From positions 1 through 64,000 of the forward strand of contig CAJTKE010000016.1 of assembly GCA_910576865.1 (NCBI GenBank): a DNA stretch of 64,000 bases, in the 5' to 3' direction. Source of the stretch: an uncultured Oscillibacter sp. GTDB taxonomy: Bacteria > Bacillota > Clostridia > Oscillospirales > Oscillospiraceae. Of the stretch, positions 1-8,246 are shown one piece after another. The stretch's first letter is position 1. The number at the start of each line of letters is the position of its first letter. Made by a program: the position numbers and the translations under genes. The notes under the pieces are model-generated. The model did not search any database. It was given only the letters and a program-made list of their open reading frames with translations, and was not told the DNA's origin.

Positions 1-59
1 CGTTTTGTTTTCTTTTTCCGGCATCTATATTCCATATCGCTAAAACTTTCCTGTTTCAT
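1..59 (-). CDS. IS5-type transposase, N-terminal fragment cut by the window edge
   Basis: On the minus strand an ATG at 59-57 follows a G-rich ribosome binding site and opens 19 codons that read MKQESFSDMEYRCRKKKTK before the window ends. This strongly resembles the usual beginning of IS5/IS1182-type transposases of gut Clostridia, which start MKQ-SFSD-EY--RKR-TKRE. If complete it would be a DDE transposase moving its own element. It lies directly downstream of the truncated IS4-type transposase, so this element may have inserted into or beside the older one. The family call rests on recall of a short conserved start and could be wrong. Confidence 0.55.
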   Translation of the reverse strand, partial: MKQESFSDMEYRCRKKKTK

Positions 60-111
60 ACTCCGCGCCCCCTTTCCTTTATTTTATCACATCTTTTATC
101 ATTTCGGGGGA

Positions 112-1257
112 TTAAATCAGCGTTTCCTTAGAATTGCCCTGGGAAATATCCGCTGCCCAGGTGGAGGCCTGGGTGAAATTGAAGATCAGAAAACTGGCGA
201 AAATCTCCTGAAGGACAAGGTCGGGTTTTTTGGCGTGGAGATGGATAAGGCCCACAGCGTATTTCAGGCTGCGGAAGGAGGTTTCAATGCCCCAGCGTCT
301 GGCGTAAAGGGTTTTGAGGGCGGAGAGAGGGAACTGCTCGGGGTCGAGGTTTGTAATGAGGGTCTCCATCTTGCCGCCGCTGGTCTGAAACCGGACAATG
401 CGGAAGGATATTTCATAGAAATCCGTGCTATCAGGTTCTAAAAAGTCAAACGTCATTGCGGACGGGAGGCGCTAATAGGACGCAGGAACGGCAATGCCCT
501 TGGCCTCCAGCTGCCGCGGGGTCAGCCGACCCAGGGTGAGTTGGAGAGGAATGTCGAACTCCGGCTGATCGGGCAGGAGTGTACCATACGCAATGGCTCT
601 CCCCTTATCCCGAACGCGGATCAGGTAATTCCAGCCCCGTCTCTTCAGATGGGCGAGATTGTTGCAGGACTCGTAATTCCGGTCGGCCAGCAGGATCACT
701 TTTCCGGAAATACGGGAGCGGTCCGCCATCTGGCACAGGGCCTTGCACTCGTTCTTTTCGTGCTCCTTTTGCACGATCAGATCGGTATAAATGCCGTTTT
801 CCAGGTCAAAAAGCGCATTCATATGCCAGAGATTCCAGCCATGCTGGCGGGGCGTGCCAGGGCGGTAGGAGGCCGGATCCTCCGGATACGCGGCGGATTT
901 GAGCGATGAGCCGTCCACTGCCAGCAGACGGTATCCGCGGAAGGTTTTCTCCGGGCGCAGCAGGGCTGTGAAACGGTGGAACAGCGCCTCCAGCGCCGCG
1001 GGCAGCAGCTTTTGCCGCTGCTGGACAAACGCTGAGGCTGACGGCGTTTTCTCGCTGTTTTGGAACCGTCCGATCAGCACCTTCCCGATGCTGTTTTCAC
1101 TCATGGTCAGCAGCAAAGACAGGACCGTTTCAAAGGTCAGCGTCCGGGGACGGGTGAAATCCCGCCCCGGATGCCTGACATATTGCTCTGCCTGCTTCCC
1201 CATTTTCCGAATCAACGAATACAGCATCCCACGCAGAATTTTCGGCGTATAGTTCAT
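112..1257 (-). pseudogene. IS4-family transposase interrupted by an in-frame TAG stop
   Basis: Residues 1-261 (1257-475) run from MNYTPKILRGMLYSLIRK to GIAVPASY and are followed by an amber codon at 474-472. The same frame continues through RLPSAMTFDFLEP to a stop at 112. The downstream part carries the IS4 signature Y-x2-R-x3-E-x6-K (YARRWGIETSFRSLKYAVG), which supplies the catalytic glutamate of the DDE triad. One point mutation therefore splits the catalytic domain. The C-terminus, ending SQGNSKETLI, is shorter than usual for the family and does not match the expected tail, so the gene is truncated as well. Suppression of the amber codon is conceivable but nothing supports it. Confidence 0.85.
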
Positions 1258-1267
1258 GTGCGGCTCC

Positions 1268-1293
1268 CCCCGAAAACAAATTCGTTTTCAGGG
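1268..1293. repeat. Hairpin just upstream of the IS4-type transposase start
   Basis: GAAAAC and GTTTTC face each other around a six-base loop, extended by C/G pairs with one mismatch. The hairpin ends about 10 bases before the transposase ATG on the minus strand. Insertion sequences often carry such hairpins, which reduce translation from transcripts that enter from outside; that role is inferred here. Confidence 0.5.
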
Positions 1294-1407
1294 CTTCGCC
1301 GCACATTTTTTCGCATTTGTCAACCCCTTTTTGCGTCTTTTTTGCTTTTATGCTTTTATTTCCCCGCTATTCCCAACTTAATGACATTACTCACGGCGGG
1401 ATTTATT

Positions 1408-2309
1408 TTAGCAGAAGTCGTGCCGCACGGCGGCGGAATAGTAAGGGCCTATCGTCACCGGCGCGTTGTAGAGCGCCGTCAACAGATAGGCCCGGATATT
1501 ATTGATTTTCGTGGTAGTCTGTTTCAGCGCGTCGATCACATACTGGATATGCTCGCTGTCAAGTTGGAGGAAGCGGTCTCTGACCGCCTCCGTGGGAATG
1601 TCGCTGCCCCCGATCCGTATGGCGGGGGCAGTGCTGCATACCGTGTCCAGCATCAGCTCCAGAAGGTCGTCTATGTCATCGTAGGGGTACTCCCTCCGCA
1701 AACGCTCGTAGTCAATATTCGCCTTCAGTTCTTTTCTTCGCTCGTATCGATCCATCTCCAAACCTTCTGCGGGGGGCTTTCGGGGGGAGATGGATGGATC
1801 AGGCTGGATAAGCTCTGTCTGGTTTCTCTTAGTATAATTAGGGTCGGGTTTTTCGACTTCTGGAAGTCGATTTTTCCGACCTCTGAAATGGGCGCAAAAG
1901 GCTCCGGGGGAGGCGGGGCTGATTTGGGTGGCGTGGTCCGGGTAGTGAATCGCTTGACGTATATTTTCGTGGGCTTCCCCTGGCCCTGCTTGATTCGCTC
2001 GATCAGGCCGATGCCCTTCTTCGTGTCCAGCTCGGCCAGCAGCTTCATGGCCTTGTCCCGCCCGCAGGTCATATCCTCGCAGATTTCCTCCACGGTGTAG
2101 TAGATATAGACGCGCCAAGTGTCGCTGTCATACCAATCATTTCTGGCGGACAGGCTCATGCGGTCCAGCAGCATCCCGTACAGCAGCTTGGCGTCTGTGG
2201 AGACGTGCTTGAATTTGGGGTTTGTGATCAACTGGCGGGGAATTTTGAAAAAGACAAATTCCTCCGATTCATCGCCGTAGAAATAATCTGACAATATGAT
2301 TTCCGGCAT
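1408..2309 (-). pseudogene. repA: RepA_N-type replication initiator, frameshifted
   Basis: The N-terminal part starts at ATG 2309, 8 bases after AAAGGAGG, and reads MPEIILSDYFYG, then FVFFKIPRQLI and DAKLLYGMLLDRMSLS, the hallmark of RepA_N initiators of Firmicute plasmids and integrative elements. That frame ends out of phase at 1725. The expected C-terminal domain (DPSIS, ENIDYERL-like, IPTEAVRDRFLQLDSEHI, NNIRAYLLTALYNAP) lies in another frame from about 1880 to 1408. The switch falls at two similar stretches, one encoding EVGKIDFQKS and one encoding PEVEKPDPNY, as if a deletion between near-repeats changed the phase. The gene is probably inactive and marks a decayed plasmid or integrative element. 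Confidence 0.8.
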
Positions 2310-2337
2310 GGTCAGGGCCTCCTTTTGGGCAAAAGAA

Positions 2338-2363
2338 AAAGCACGATTTTTCAATCGTGCTTT
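2338..2363 (-). terminator. Hairpin with T-run just upstream of repA
   Basis: GCACGATT and AATCGTGC pair around a short loop and are followed on the minus strand by TTTTTCTTTT, the form of an intrinsic terminator. It lies about 30 bases before the repA ribosome binding site, so it either ends an upstream transcript or attenuates repA. An open reading frame runs through it, but the strong Shine-Dalgarno sequence at ATG 2309 argues that this stretch is leader. Confidence 0.6.
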
Positions 2364-2483
2364 CTCTCGGGTGTTAAACTGTGTCACATTGGCTTGATTT
2401 TGCGGTGACTGCCTGATATTTTTTGGTTTTGCGCGTCATTCTTTATCAGGCACACCCAACCCCGTCCTTTTTCATTTCGCGGC

Positions 2484-2921
2484 CTACAGAATCAGCAGCA
2501 AACCCAGGGCCACCAGCAGCTCCTCGTCCGCGTTCTCCCGGAAGAGGAAGAACAGCAGGGCCAGCAGCAGCAGGTCCCCGGTATCCACGTGATCCAGGTG
2601 GAACTGGTCCAGCAGGTGCTGAAGAATGCCGGTGAGGCCGTCCGCCGGCCGTCCGCCGTGAGGCGGACCGTGGGACTGCCGTCCGGGGCCCGGACCGCTT
2701 GGCTGAGGTCCCCCGGAAGAAGCCGTCCCCCCGGAGGAAGCTCCTCCCGGCTGGGGACCTCCCGGCGGTGGTCCCCCGACGGCAGCGCCTCCGGGAGGAG
2801 CCCCCGCAGGCTCCGGCCCGCCGGGCGGAGGCCCATCGGGACGGCGGGCCCCGCCGGAGGGCTCCTCCTCCGGGATGCGGGTGTAAGAGCCGTTGTCGTT
2901 GCGGATGTAGCGGTTATACAT
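2484..2921 (-). CDS. Gly/Pro-rich small protein of unknown function with hydrophobic C-terminus
   Basis: This 145-residue protein begins MYNRYIRNDNGSYTRIPEEE. Residues 20-95 are a low-complexity tract dominated by Gly, Pro, Ser and Ala. A short conserved-looking tail follows: LLDQFHLDHVDTGDLLLLAL, then an acidic break RENADEE and VALGLLLIL. I recall similar proteins, a MYNRYI start and a TGDLL-plus-leucines end, as hypothetical proteins in Oscillospiraceae, without known function. It is the last gene of a three-gene minus-strand run and starts 3 bases after its upstream neighbour ends. The hydrophobic tail could be membrane associated. No catalytic motif is visible. Confidence 0.7.
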   Translation of the reverse strand: MYNRYIRNDNGSYTRIPEEEPSGGARRPDGPPPGGPEPAGAPPGGAAVGGPPPGGPQPGGASSGGTASSGGPQPSGPGPGRQSHGPPHGGRPADGLTGILQHLLDQFHLDHVDTGDLLLLALLFFLFRENADEELLVALGLLLIL

Positions 2922-2924
2922 GCC

Positions 2925-3350
2925 TCAGCCCTCCCATCCCGAGAGGAATTTCTTCCCCAGGTGGAACAGCCGCGCCAGCTGGAGAGCCCGCTCCACCTTC
3001 TCCTGCCGGTCGCTGCGCAGATAGGGCCGCAGTGCGTAGAGCAGGTTCCGGGCGTTGGACTCCCGCTGGCCCCCCAGCTCCTGAATCAGGGGCAGCAGCC
3101 GGCCCAGGAGCTTCGGGTCCAGCCCGCCGCCTCCCATCAGAGAGGACAGCAGGTCCCCCCCGCCCCCCTGAGGCGGCGGAGCGGACTGCTGAGCCGGCGG
3201 GGTCCAGGCGGGACCCTGCTGGCCGGACTGGTCCGGCGGGGCGGCGTCGGACTGTCCTCCCCCGCCCAGGGACTGGGCCAGCTGCATGATCTGGCTCATG
3301 GCGTCCGGGTTGGACAGTATGCTGTTGAGCTTGTCGTCAAATTCCGCCAT
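2925..3350 (-). CDS. Small Gly/Pro-rich hypothetical protein with helical ends
   Basis: The protein has 141 residues from ATG 3350, which follows GAGGGGGG at good spacing; a TTG three codons upstream is a less likely start. Residues 1-30 (MAEFDDKLNSILSNPDAMSQ, then IMQLAQSLGG) look helical. Residues 30-70 are a Gly/Pro/Gln linker, and residues 75-141 contain a second helical domain (LGRLLPLIQEL, NARNLLYALRPYLRSDRQEK, LQLARLFHLG). The N-terminal NPDAMSQIMQ segment resembles the NPAMLKSLM and ISQIMQSPEG-like stretches of the next gene upstream, so the two may be related in fold or partner. It lies between two genes of the same unexplained cluster. Function unknown. Confidence 0.7.
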   Translation of the reverse strand: MAEFDDKLNSILSNPDAMSQIMQLAQSLGGGGQSDAAPPDQSGQQGPAWTPPAQQSAPPPQGGGGDLLSSLMGGGGLDPKLLGRLLPLIQELGGQRESNARNLLYALRPYLRSDRQEKVERALQLARLFHLGKKFLSGWEG

Positions 3351-3373
3351 ACGGTCCAACCCCCCTCGTCACA

Positions 3374-3631
3374 TCACTTCTGAACGGCTTTGTTGATCCG
3401 TTCCACCAGCGCCGCCCCCTCGGGGCTCTGCATGATCTGGCTGACCATCCGGGTCATGGCGGCGGCGTCCCCCTTGGCGGCGGACTGAACCGCCTTCTGC
3501 AGTCCCGCCCCGCCATCGTCCTGGGTCAGCAGCCGCATCAGCGTCTGGCCGTCCCGGGACTGCATCAGGGATTTCAGCATGGCCGGGTTCTTCCGGAGCT
3601 GCTCGGCCATCCGGGCCGAATTCTCATCCAT
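3374..3631 (-). CDS. Small hypothetical protein (85 aa), first gene of an unexplained cluster
   Basis: The start at 3631 follows AAAGGAGG and is well supported. The protein is almost entirely predicted helix, with two similar motifs: NPAMLKSLMQSRDGQTLMRL and MTRMVSQIMQSPEGAALVER. This layout recalls the helical repeats of STI1/DP-type domains or small spore-associated proteins, but I cannot assign a family. The transcript probably starts in the short gap after the nth terminator at 3680-3714. Two further small genes follow within 25 bases each, suggesting an operon. Confidence 0.7.
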   Translation of the reverse strand: MDENSARMAEQLRKNPAMLKSLMQSRDGQTLMRLLTQDDGGAGLQKAVQSAAKGDAAAMTRMVSQIMQSPEGAALVERINKAVQK

Positions 3632-3679
3632 ATGCCTGTTCCTCCTTTGCGGTCTTCAAGGCAGTATATGAGCCCCGGG

Positions 3680-3714
3680 CAAAAAAAGTGCCTGTGCTCT
3701 CGCACAGGCGCTTT
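3680..3714 (-). terminator. Intrinsic terminator after nth
   Basis: A 10-bp stem (GCGCCTGTGC with GCACAGGCAC, loop GAGA) is followed by seven T residues on the minus strand. It ends the nth transcript and separates it from the small-gene cluster below. Confidence 0.85.
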
Positions 3715-3720
3715 GTTTTC

Positions 3721-4359
3721 CTATTTCCCCGCCTTCGCCGTGTCGCAGTCCCCCGCCAGGGGACAACCCTCGCACTTGGGGCTCCGGGCCGTGCAGGTGT
3801 CCCGGCCGAAGAGGACCATCCGGTGGCAGAAGTTGTTGGACTCCTTGGGGGGCAGGACCTCCCGCAGCTGCTTTTCCACCTGAAGGGGGTCCTTGGACCC
3901 GTCGGTGATCCCCAGCCGCCCGGTGATGCGGATGCAGTGGGTGTCACAGACATAGGCGGGCTGGCCGTAGATATCCCCCAGGATCAAATTGGCGGTCTTC
4001 CGACCCACGCCGGGGAGGCCGGTCAGCTCCTCCATGGTTCCCGGGACCTTCCCGCCGAAATCGCTGAGCAGCCTTTGGGCGCAGAGGACCATGTCGCTGG
4101 CCTTGCCGTTGTAAAAGCCGCAGGAGTGGATGTACTCCCCCACCTCTTTGGGGTCCGCTTCCGCGAAGCTCTCCAGGGTGGGGAACCGGGCGTACAGGGC
4201 CGGGGTCACCTGATTGACCCGGGCGTCGGTACACTGGGCGGAGAGGCGCACGGCGAAAAGGAGCTCGTAGTCCTTCTCATACCGCAAAGAGCAGAGTCCG
4301 TCGGGATAGACGCCCTTCAAGGTCTCGATGATGCGCTTCACGGCGGCTTTGGATTTCAT
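3721..4359 (-). CDS. nth: Endonuclease III
   Basis: This DNA glycosylase/AP lyase removes oxidised pyrimidines in base-excision repair. The 212-residue protein, from ATG 4359 behind GGGAGGG, has the helix-hairpin-helix LTGLPGVGRKTANL with the catalytic lysine near residue 121. The catalytic aspartate is near residue 139 in CDTHCIRI. A C-terminal 4Fe-4S motif Cys-x6-Cys-x2-Cys-x5-Cys (CTARSPKCEGCPLAGDC) is intact. An ATG eight codons upstream is in frame but lacks a ribosome binding site. It follows recN after 44 bases and may share its transcript, giving a small repair group. Confidence 0.95.
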   Translation of the reverse strand: MKSKAAVKRIIETLKGVYPDGLCSLRYEKDYELLFAVRLSAQCTDARVNQVTPALYARFPTLESFAEADPKEVGEYIHSCGFYNGKASDMVLCAQRLLSDFGGKVPGTMEELTGLPGVGRKTANLILGDIYGQPAYVCDTHCIRITGRLGITDGSKDPLQVEKQLREVLPPKESNNFCHRMVLFGRDTCTARSPKCEGCPLAGDCDTAKAGK

Positions 4360-4403
4360 GGCGGTCCCTCCCGTATGTCTCATAAAGTCTTTTGTAATAT
4401 CTC

Positions 4404-6086
4404 TTATAATGCCGTCCGGTACGCTTCCGCCGCGTCCAGCAGCTCCCCGGCGCTCTTCAGCAGCGCGTCCGTCACCTGAGAGCCACCAGTGATCCGGGCC
4501 AGCTCCGCCTTCCGGCGCTCCCGGTCCAGCTGAATCACATGGGTGTACGTCCGTCCCTTGGCCTCCCCCTTCTCCACGGAAAAATGGGTGTCCGCCATGG
4601 CCGCCAACTGGGGCAGGTGGGTGACGCAGAGGACCTGTTTCCCCCGGCTGACCTGGGCCAGCTTTTCCGCCACCTTCTGGGCCGCACGGCCGGACACGCC
4701 GGTGTCCACCTCGTCGAAGACCAGGGTGCCCACGGCCTCCTGCTCCGCCAGGACGTTTTTCAGGGCCAGCATGATGCGGGCCAGCTCGCCGCCGGAGGCG
4801 ATCCGGGCGATGGGCTTCAGATCCTCCCCGGCGTTGGCGGACATGAGGAAGCGCACCACGTCGCAGCCGTCGGGGCCGGGGTCCTTCCCGGCGAAGTCGA
4901 TGGCGAACCGGACCCGGTTCATGTCCAAGTCCCGGAGCTCCTTCTGGATGCGGGCCTCCAGGGCTTCGGCCGCCCGCTTCCGGGCCTCCGTCAGGGCCTT
5001 CCCCGCCGCCTGGACGGCGGCTTCCGCCTTGCCTCGCTTCTTCTCCAGGAGAATCAGTGTGTCGTCCGCCGTCTCGATGGCGTCCAGCTCCTCCCGGCGC
5101 CGGTTCAGGTAGTCCAGCATCTCCTCCACGGTGGCCCCGTATTTCTTCTTCAAGCGGTAGAGCTGGTCCGCCCGGCTCTCCGCCGCGTCCAGCTCCTCCG
5201 GGGAGAAGTCGAAGGACCCCCGCAGGTCCCGGATGGTCTCCGCCAGATCATAGGCTTCGCTCCGCAGGGCCCCCAGGCGCTTGTAAGCCTCCCCCAGCTC
5301 CTCCCCCAGGTTCCGAACGCCGGAAAGGGCCTCCTCCGCGTCCCGGAGCTGATTCACCGCTCCGGCGCTCTCGTCGTCGCCGGAGAGGCAGTAGTCCGCG
5401 CCGGACAGGGCGGAGAGATATTTCTCGCCGTTGCGCAGCAGGTTTCGCCGCTGCTCCAGCTCCTCCTCCTCTCCGGGGCGGAGCTCCGCCCGCTCCAGCT
5501 CATTGATCTGGAAGCGGAGGCTGTCCACCCGCCGGGCCTTCTCCGCCTCGTCCATCTGGAGGGTCCTGATCTGCTCCTGGAGGTCCGAGAGCACAGCGTA
5601 GGCCGACTGATAGGCCCCCAGGGGCTCCTCCGTCCTGCCGAAGCGGTCCAGGTAGGCCCCGTGGAGCTCCTCGTCCAGAAGCTGGGCCCCGTCGTGCTGG
5701 CCGTGGATGTTCAGAAGTTCCCCGCCGATTCTCCGGAGCTGGGCCACGGTGAGGGGCCTGCCGTTGGCCCGGCAGGCGTTTTTGCCGTCGCTGGAAATCT
5801 CCCTCTGGAGGAGCAGGTTCCCGTCCTCGTCCGGAGCCAGCCCGTTTTCCAGAAGGCCCGGCAGGTCCGCCGGGACGGCGGAGAACTCCGCGCTGACGAA
5901 GGCCTTGGCGGCGCCGGTGCGGATCAGGTCCCGGGAGGTCCGGCCCCCCAGGACGGCCCCCATGGCGTCAATGACGATGGACTTTCCCGCGCCGGTCTCG
6001 CCGGTGAGGGCATTGAAGCCCGGGCGGAATTGGATGTCCGCCTCCTCGATGACCGCGATATTCTCAATGTGCAGAAGCTCCAGCAT
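4404..6086 (-). CDS. recN: DNA repair protein RecN
   Basis: RecN is an SMC-like ATPase acting early in double-strand break repair. From ATG 6086 the protein has 560 residues, the usual length. It has a Walker A GETGAGKS at 29-36, a long coiled-coil middle, the ABC signature SGGELARIMLALKN, the Walker B LVFDEVDTGVSG and a switch histidine in VTHLPQLAA. The frame is open for 73 more codons upstream, but that part overlaps argR and is not RecN-like. Its position beside argR and tlyA matches the classical Firmicute order. Confidence 0.96.
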   Translation of the reverse strand: MLELLHIENIAVIEEADIQFRPGFNALTGETGAGKSIVIDAMGAVLGGRTSRDLIRTGAAKAFVSAEFSAVPADLPGLLENGLAPDEDGNLLLQREISSDGKNACRANGRPLTVAQLRRIGGELLNIHGQHDGAQLLDEELHGAYLDRFGRTEEPLGAYQSAYAVLSDLQEQIRTLQMDEAEKARRVDSLRFQINELERAELRPGEEEELEQRRNLLRNGEKYLSALSGADYCLSGDDESAGAVNQLRDAEEALSGVRNLGEELGEAYKRLGALRSEAYDLAETIRDLRGSFDFSPEELDAAESRADQLYRLKKKYGATVEEMLDYLNRRREELDAIETADDTLILLEKKRGKAEAAVQAAGKALTEARKRAAEALEARIQKELRDLDMNRVRFAIDFAGKDPGPDGCDVVRFLMSANAGEDLKPIARIASGGELARIMLALKNVLAEQEAVGTLVFDEVDTGVSGRAAQKVAEKLAQVSRGKQVLCVTHLPQLAAMADTHFSVEKGEAKGRTYTHVIQLDRERRKAELARITGGSQVTDALLKSAGELLDAAEAYRTAL

Positions 6087-6100
6087 GGCGACTTCTCCTC

Positions 6101-6550
6101 TTAAAGCATATCCTTGATTTCCTGACAAAGCAACTCTGCGGCTTCCGTGTTCCGCATCACCAGCAGGGCGGTGTCGTCCCCCGCCAGGGAGCCCACGATG
6201 TCGTTCATATCCATGTTGTCCAGAGCGGAGCAGGCCCCGTTGGCCAGCCCCGGCATGGTTTTGATCACCACGATGTTCTGGGCGTAGTCGATGCTGACGA
6301 TGCACTCCCGGAAGATGGTCCGCAGCTTCGCCGCCACGTTCAGCTTGGTCCGGTTGCCGGAGACGGCGTATTTGTACACTCCCTGGCCCACCGGCTCCTT
6401 CATGAGGTGGAGCTGCTTGATGTCCCGGGAGATGGTGGCCTGGGTGCAGCGGACGCCCCGGGCCTGGAGGCGGGTCAGAAGCTGCTCCTGGGTCTCGATG
6501 TCCTCCTGGGCGATGATCTCCAGGATCATGGCCTGCCGGTCGTTTTTCAT
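6101..6550 (-). CDS. argR: Arginine repressor ArgR
   Basis: ArgR is a hexameric arginine-responsive regulator of arginine synthesis and catabolism. The 149-residue protein has the N-terminal winged helix (TQEQLLTRLQARGV, then CTQATISRDIKQL with the SRD recognition element). The C-terminal arginine-binding and oligomerisation domain contains DYAQNIVVIKTMPGLA and the GDDTALL motif. It overlaps the 3' end of nadK by 4 bases and precedes recN by 14 bases, so it is co-transcribed in the nadK-argR-recN block. Confidence 0.96.
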   Translation of the reverse strand: MKNDRQAMILEIIAQEDIETQEQLLTRLQARGVRCTQATISRDIKQLHLMKEPVGQGVYKYAVSGNRTKLNVAAKLRTIFRECIVSIDYAQNIVVIKTMPGLANGACSALDNMDMNDIVGSLAGDDTALLVMRNTEAAELLCQEIKDML

Positions 6551-7425
6551 GTGTCCATCCCTCCCGGAAGCATTTTCTGGGCGAAGATCTCGCAGAAACT
6601 CCGCTCCGTCAGCCGCACCAGCCGGGTCACGTACCGGGAGCGGCGAATCTGCACCTTGTCGTCGGCCCGCAGGGCGAAGGCCCGGCTCTCGTCCACAAAG
6701 AGGTACACCGGCTTCCGCCCGTTCCGCTCCAGCTCCACCGTCAGCGTGTGCTCGGGGCTGAGAACGTAAGAGGAGAAGCGCATGTTGTGGATACAGATGG
6801 GACAGACCACCATGGTCTGGGCCACCGGCTCCACCACCGGTCCCCCGGCGGACAGGGAATAGGCCGTGGACCCCGTGGGGGTGGCCACGATGACCCCGTC
6901 TCCGGCGATGTCCGCCAGATGCCGCCCGTCGGAGGAAATTTTCAGGTGGATGACGTGGGAAATGGGCCCCTCCCGGATGACAGCGTCGTTCAGCCCCAGG
7001 TTCGTGTAAATCTGCCGCCCGTCCCGGAAGACGGACACGTCCAGCATCATCCGCTGTTCCATTTCAAACTGCCAGTCCTTGAGCTTTCGGAGCTGCTCCA
7101 GCTGGGAGGCCTCCAGCTCGGCGACAAAGCCCAGTCCCCCCATGTTCACCCCCAGCACCGGCATCTTGTGCAGCGCCGCCAGCTTGGCAAGGTGCAGAAT
7201 GGTCCCGTCCCCGCCGAAGGTGATCAGCAGGTCGGCCCCCCGGAGCTCCTGGGGCAGGGGCAGCACGTCGTAGTCGGCGAAAGCCCCCTCCTTCCGGTCC
7301 CGGAAGGGAGAGCAGACCACCGTTTGGAAGCCCATGCCGCGGAGGATGGACTCCGCCGCCCGGGTGGTCTTCATGCCCTGGTCCCGGTTGGGATTGGGGC
7401 ACAGGATGATCTTTTTGGGGTTCAT
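6547..7425 (-). CDS. nadK: NAD kinase
   Basis: It phosphorylates NAD to NADP using ATP or polyphosphate in the cytosol. The 292-residue protein has the signature FGGDGTIL at about 70-77, the conserved NMGGLGF segment, a Thr-Pro-Thr-Gly-Ser-Thr-Ala-Tyr motif (ATPTGSTAYSLSAGGPVV) and a C-terminal beta-rich domain. It overlaps tlyA by 4 bases and argR by 4 bases, so translation is coupled along the operon. The start at 7425 is the only good one. Confidence 0.96.
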   Translation of the reverse strand: MNPKKIILCPNPNRDQGMKTTRAAESILRGMGFQTVVCSPFRDRKEGAFADYDVLPLPQELRGADLLITFGGDGTILHLAKLAALHKMPVLGVNMGGLGFVAELEASQLEQLRKLKDWQFEMEQRMMLDVSVFRDGRQIYTNLGLNDAVIREGPISHVIHLKISSDGRHLADIAGDGVIVATPTGSTAYSLSAGGPVVEPVAQTMVVCPICIHNMRFSSYVLSPEHTLTVELERNGRKPVYLFVDESRAFALRADDKVQIRRSRYVTRLVRLTERSFCEIFAQKMLPGGMDT

Positions 7426-8246
7426 GTCCGTTCCCCCTCCTCGTGTTCCTTCAAGGTCCGGTGGGAGTCCTCCACCACGGACCGCAGATCCAATTCCGGG
7501 CCCCCTCCGCCGCCCTTTCGCAGAAAGCCCAGGTACTCGATGTTCCCCTCCGGGCCCCGGATGGGGGAGTACGTCAGGCCCATGGGCGTCAGGCCCGCCT
7601 CCCGGGCGTGGCCCAGCCAGCGCTCCAGCACCTCCAGGTGGACGGCGGGGTCCCGGACCACGCCCTTCTTCCCCACCTTCTCCCGGCCCGCCTCAAACTG
7701 GGGCTTCACCAGGGTCACCGCCTGTCCCTCCGGCCCCAGCAGGGCCGCCAGGGGCGGCAGAATCAATTTCAGGGAGATGAAGCTCACGTCCACGGAGGCG
7801 AAAGCCAGCTCCTCCGGCACCTGCTCCCGGCTGAGATACCGGGCGTTGGTCCGCTCCAGGCAGACCACCCGGGGGTCGCTGCGCAGCTTCCAGGCCAGCT
7901 GGCCCCGGCCCACGTCCACGGCGTAGACCCTGGCGGCGCCGTTCTGAAGCATGCAGTCCGTAAAGCCCCCGGTGGAGGCCCCGATGTCGGCGCAGACCGC
8001 CCCTTCCAAATGGATGGGAAAGGCCTTCATGGCCTTCTCCAGCTTCAGACCGCCCCGGCTGACATAGGGGAGCTTGTCTCCGCGAATTTCCACGGCGACG
8101 GAGGCGGGCACCGCCATGCCGGGCTTGTCCGCTTTCCGGCCGTCCACATAGACCACGCCGCTCATGATGACGGCCTGGGCCCGCTGGCGGGTCTCCTCCA
8201 GGCCCCGCTCCACCAGCAGCAGGTCCAATCTCATCTTATCGCTCAT
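7422..8246 (-). CDS. tlyA: TlyA-family rRNA 2'-O-methyltransferase
   Basis: TlyA/YqxC proteins methylate ribose on 16S and 23S rRNA using S-adenosylmethionine. The 274-residue protein starts with an S4 RNA-binding domain (MRLDLLLVERGLEETRQRAQ). An FtsJ-like methyltransferase fold follows, with the SAM motif ADIGASTGGFTDCML at about 85-99 and the K-D-K-E-type residues in DVSFISLKLIL and LVKPQFEAG. It overlaps the end of dxs by 11 bases. The old annotation hemolysin A is misleading. Confidence 0.93.
   Translation of the reverse strand: MSDKMRLDLLLVERGLEETRQRAQAVIMSGVVYVDGRKADKPGMAVPASVAVEIRGDKLPYVSRGGLKLEKAMKAFPIHLEGAVCADIGASTGGFTDCMLQNGAARVYAVDVGRGQLAWKLRSDPRVVCLERTNARYLSREQVPEELAFASVDVSFISLKLILPPLAALLGPEGQAVTLVKPQFEAGREKVGKKGVVRDPAVHLEVLERWLGHAREAGLTPMGLTYSPIRGPEGNIEYLGFLRKGGGGGPELDLRSVVEDSHRTLKEHEEGERT

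Larger units (their letters stand above)
1..1405. mobile_element. Nested or abutting insertion sequence remnants (IS5-type next to truncated IS4-type)
   Basis: This block holds the beginning of an IS5-type transposase (1-59) and a broken IS4-type transposase (112-1257), both on the minus strand. A candidate end of the IS4-type element lies near 1376-1396, where the minus strand reads GTAATGTCATTAAGTT. No matching inverted copy is visible before position 112, which fits loss of the far end. The repA remnant begins at about 1408, so the element probably inserted in or just beyond the 3' end of repA. Exact ends and target duplications cannot be fixed from this sequence alone. Confidence 0.5.
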
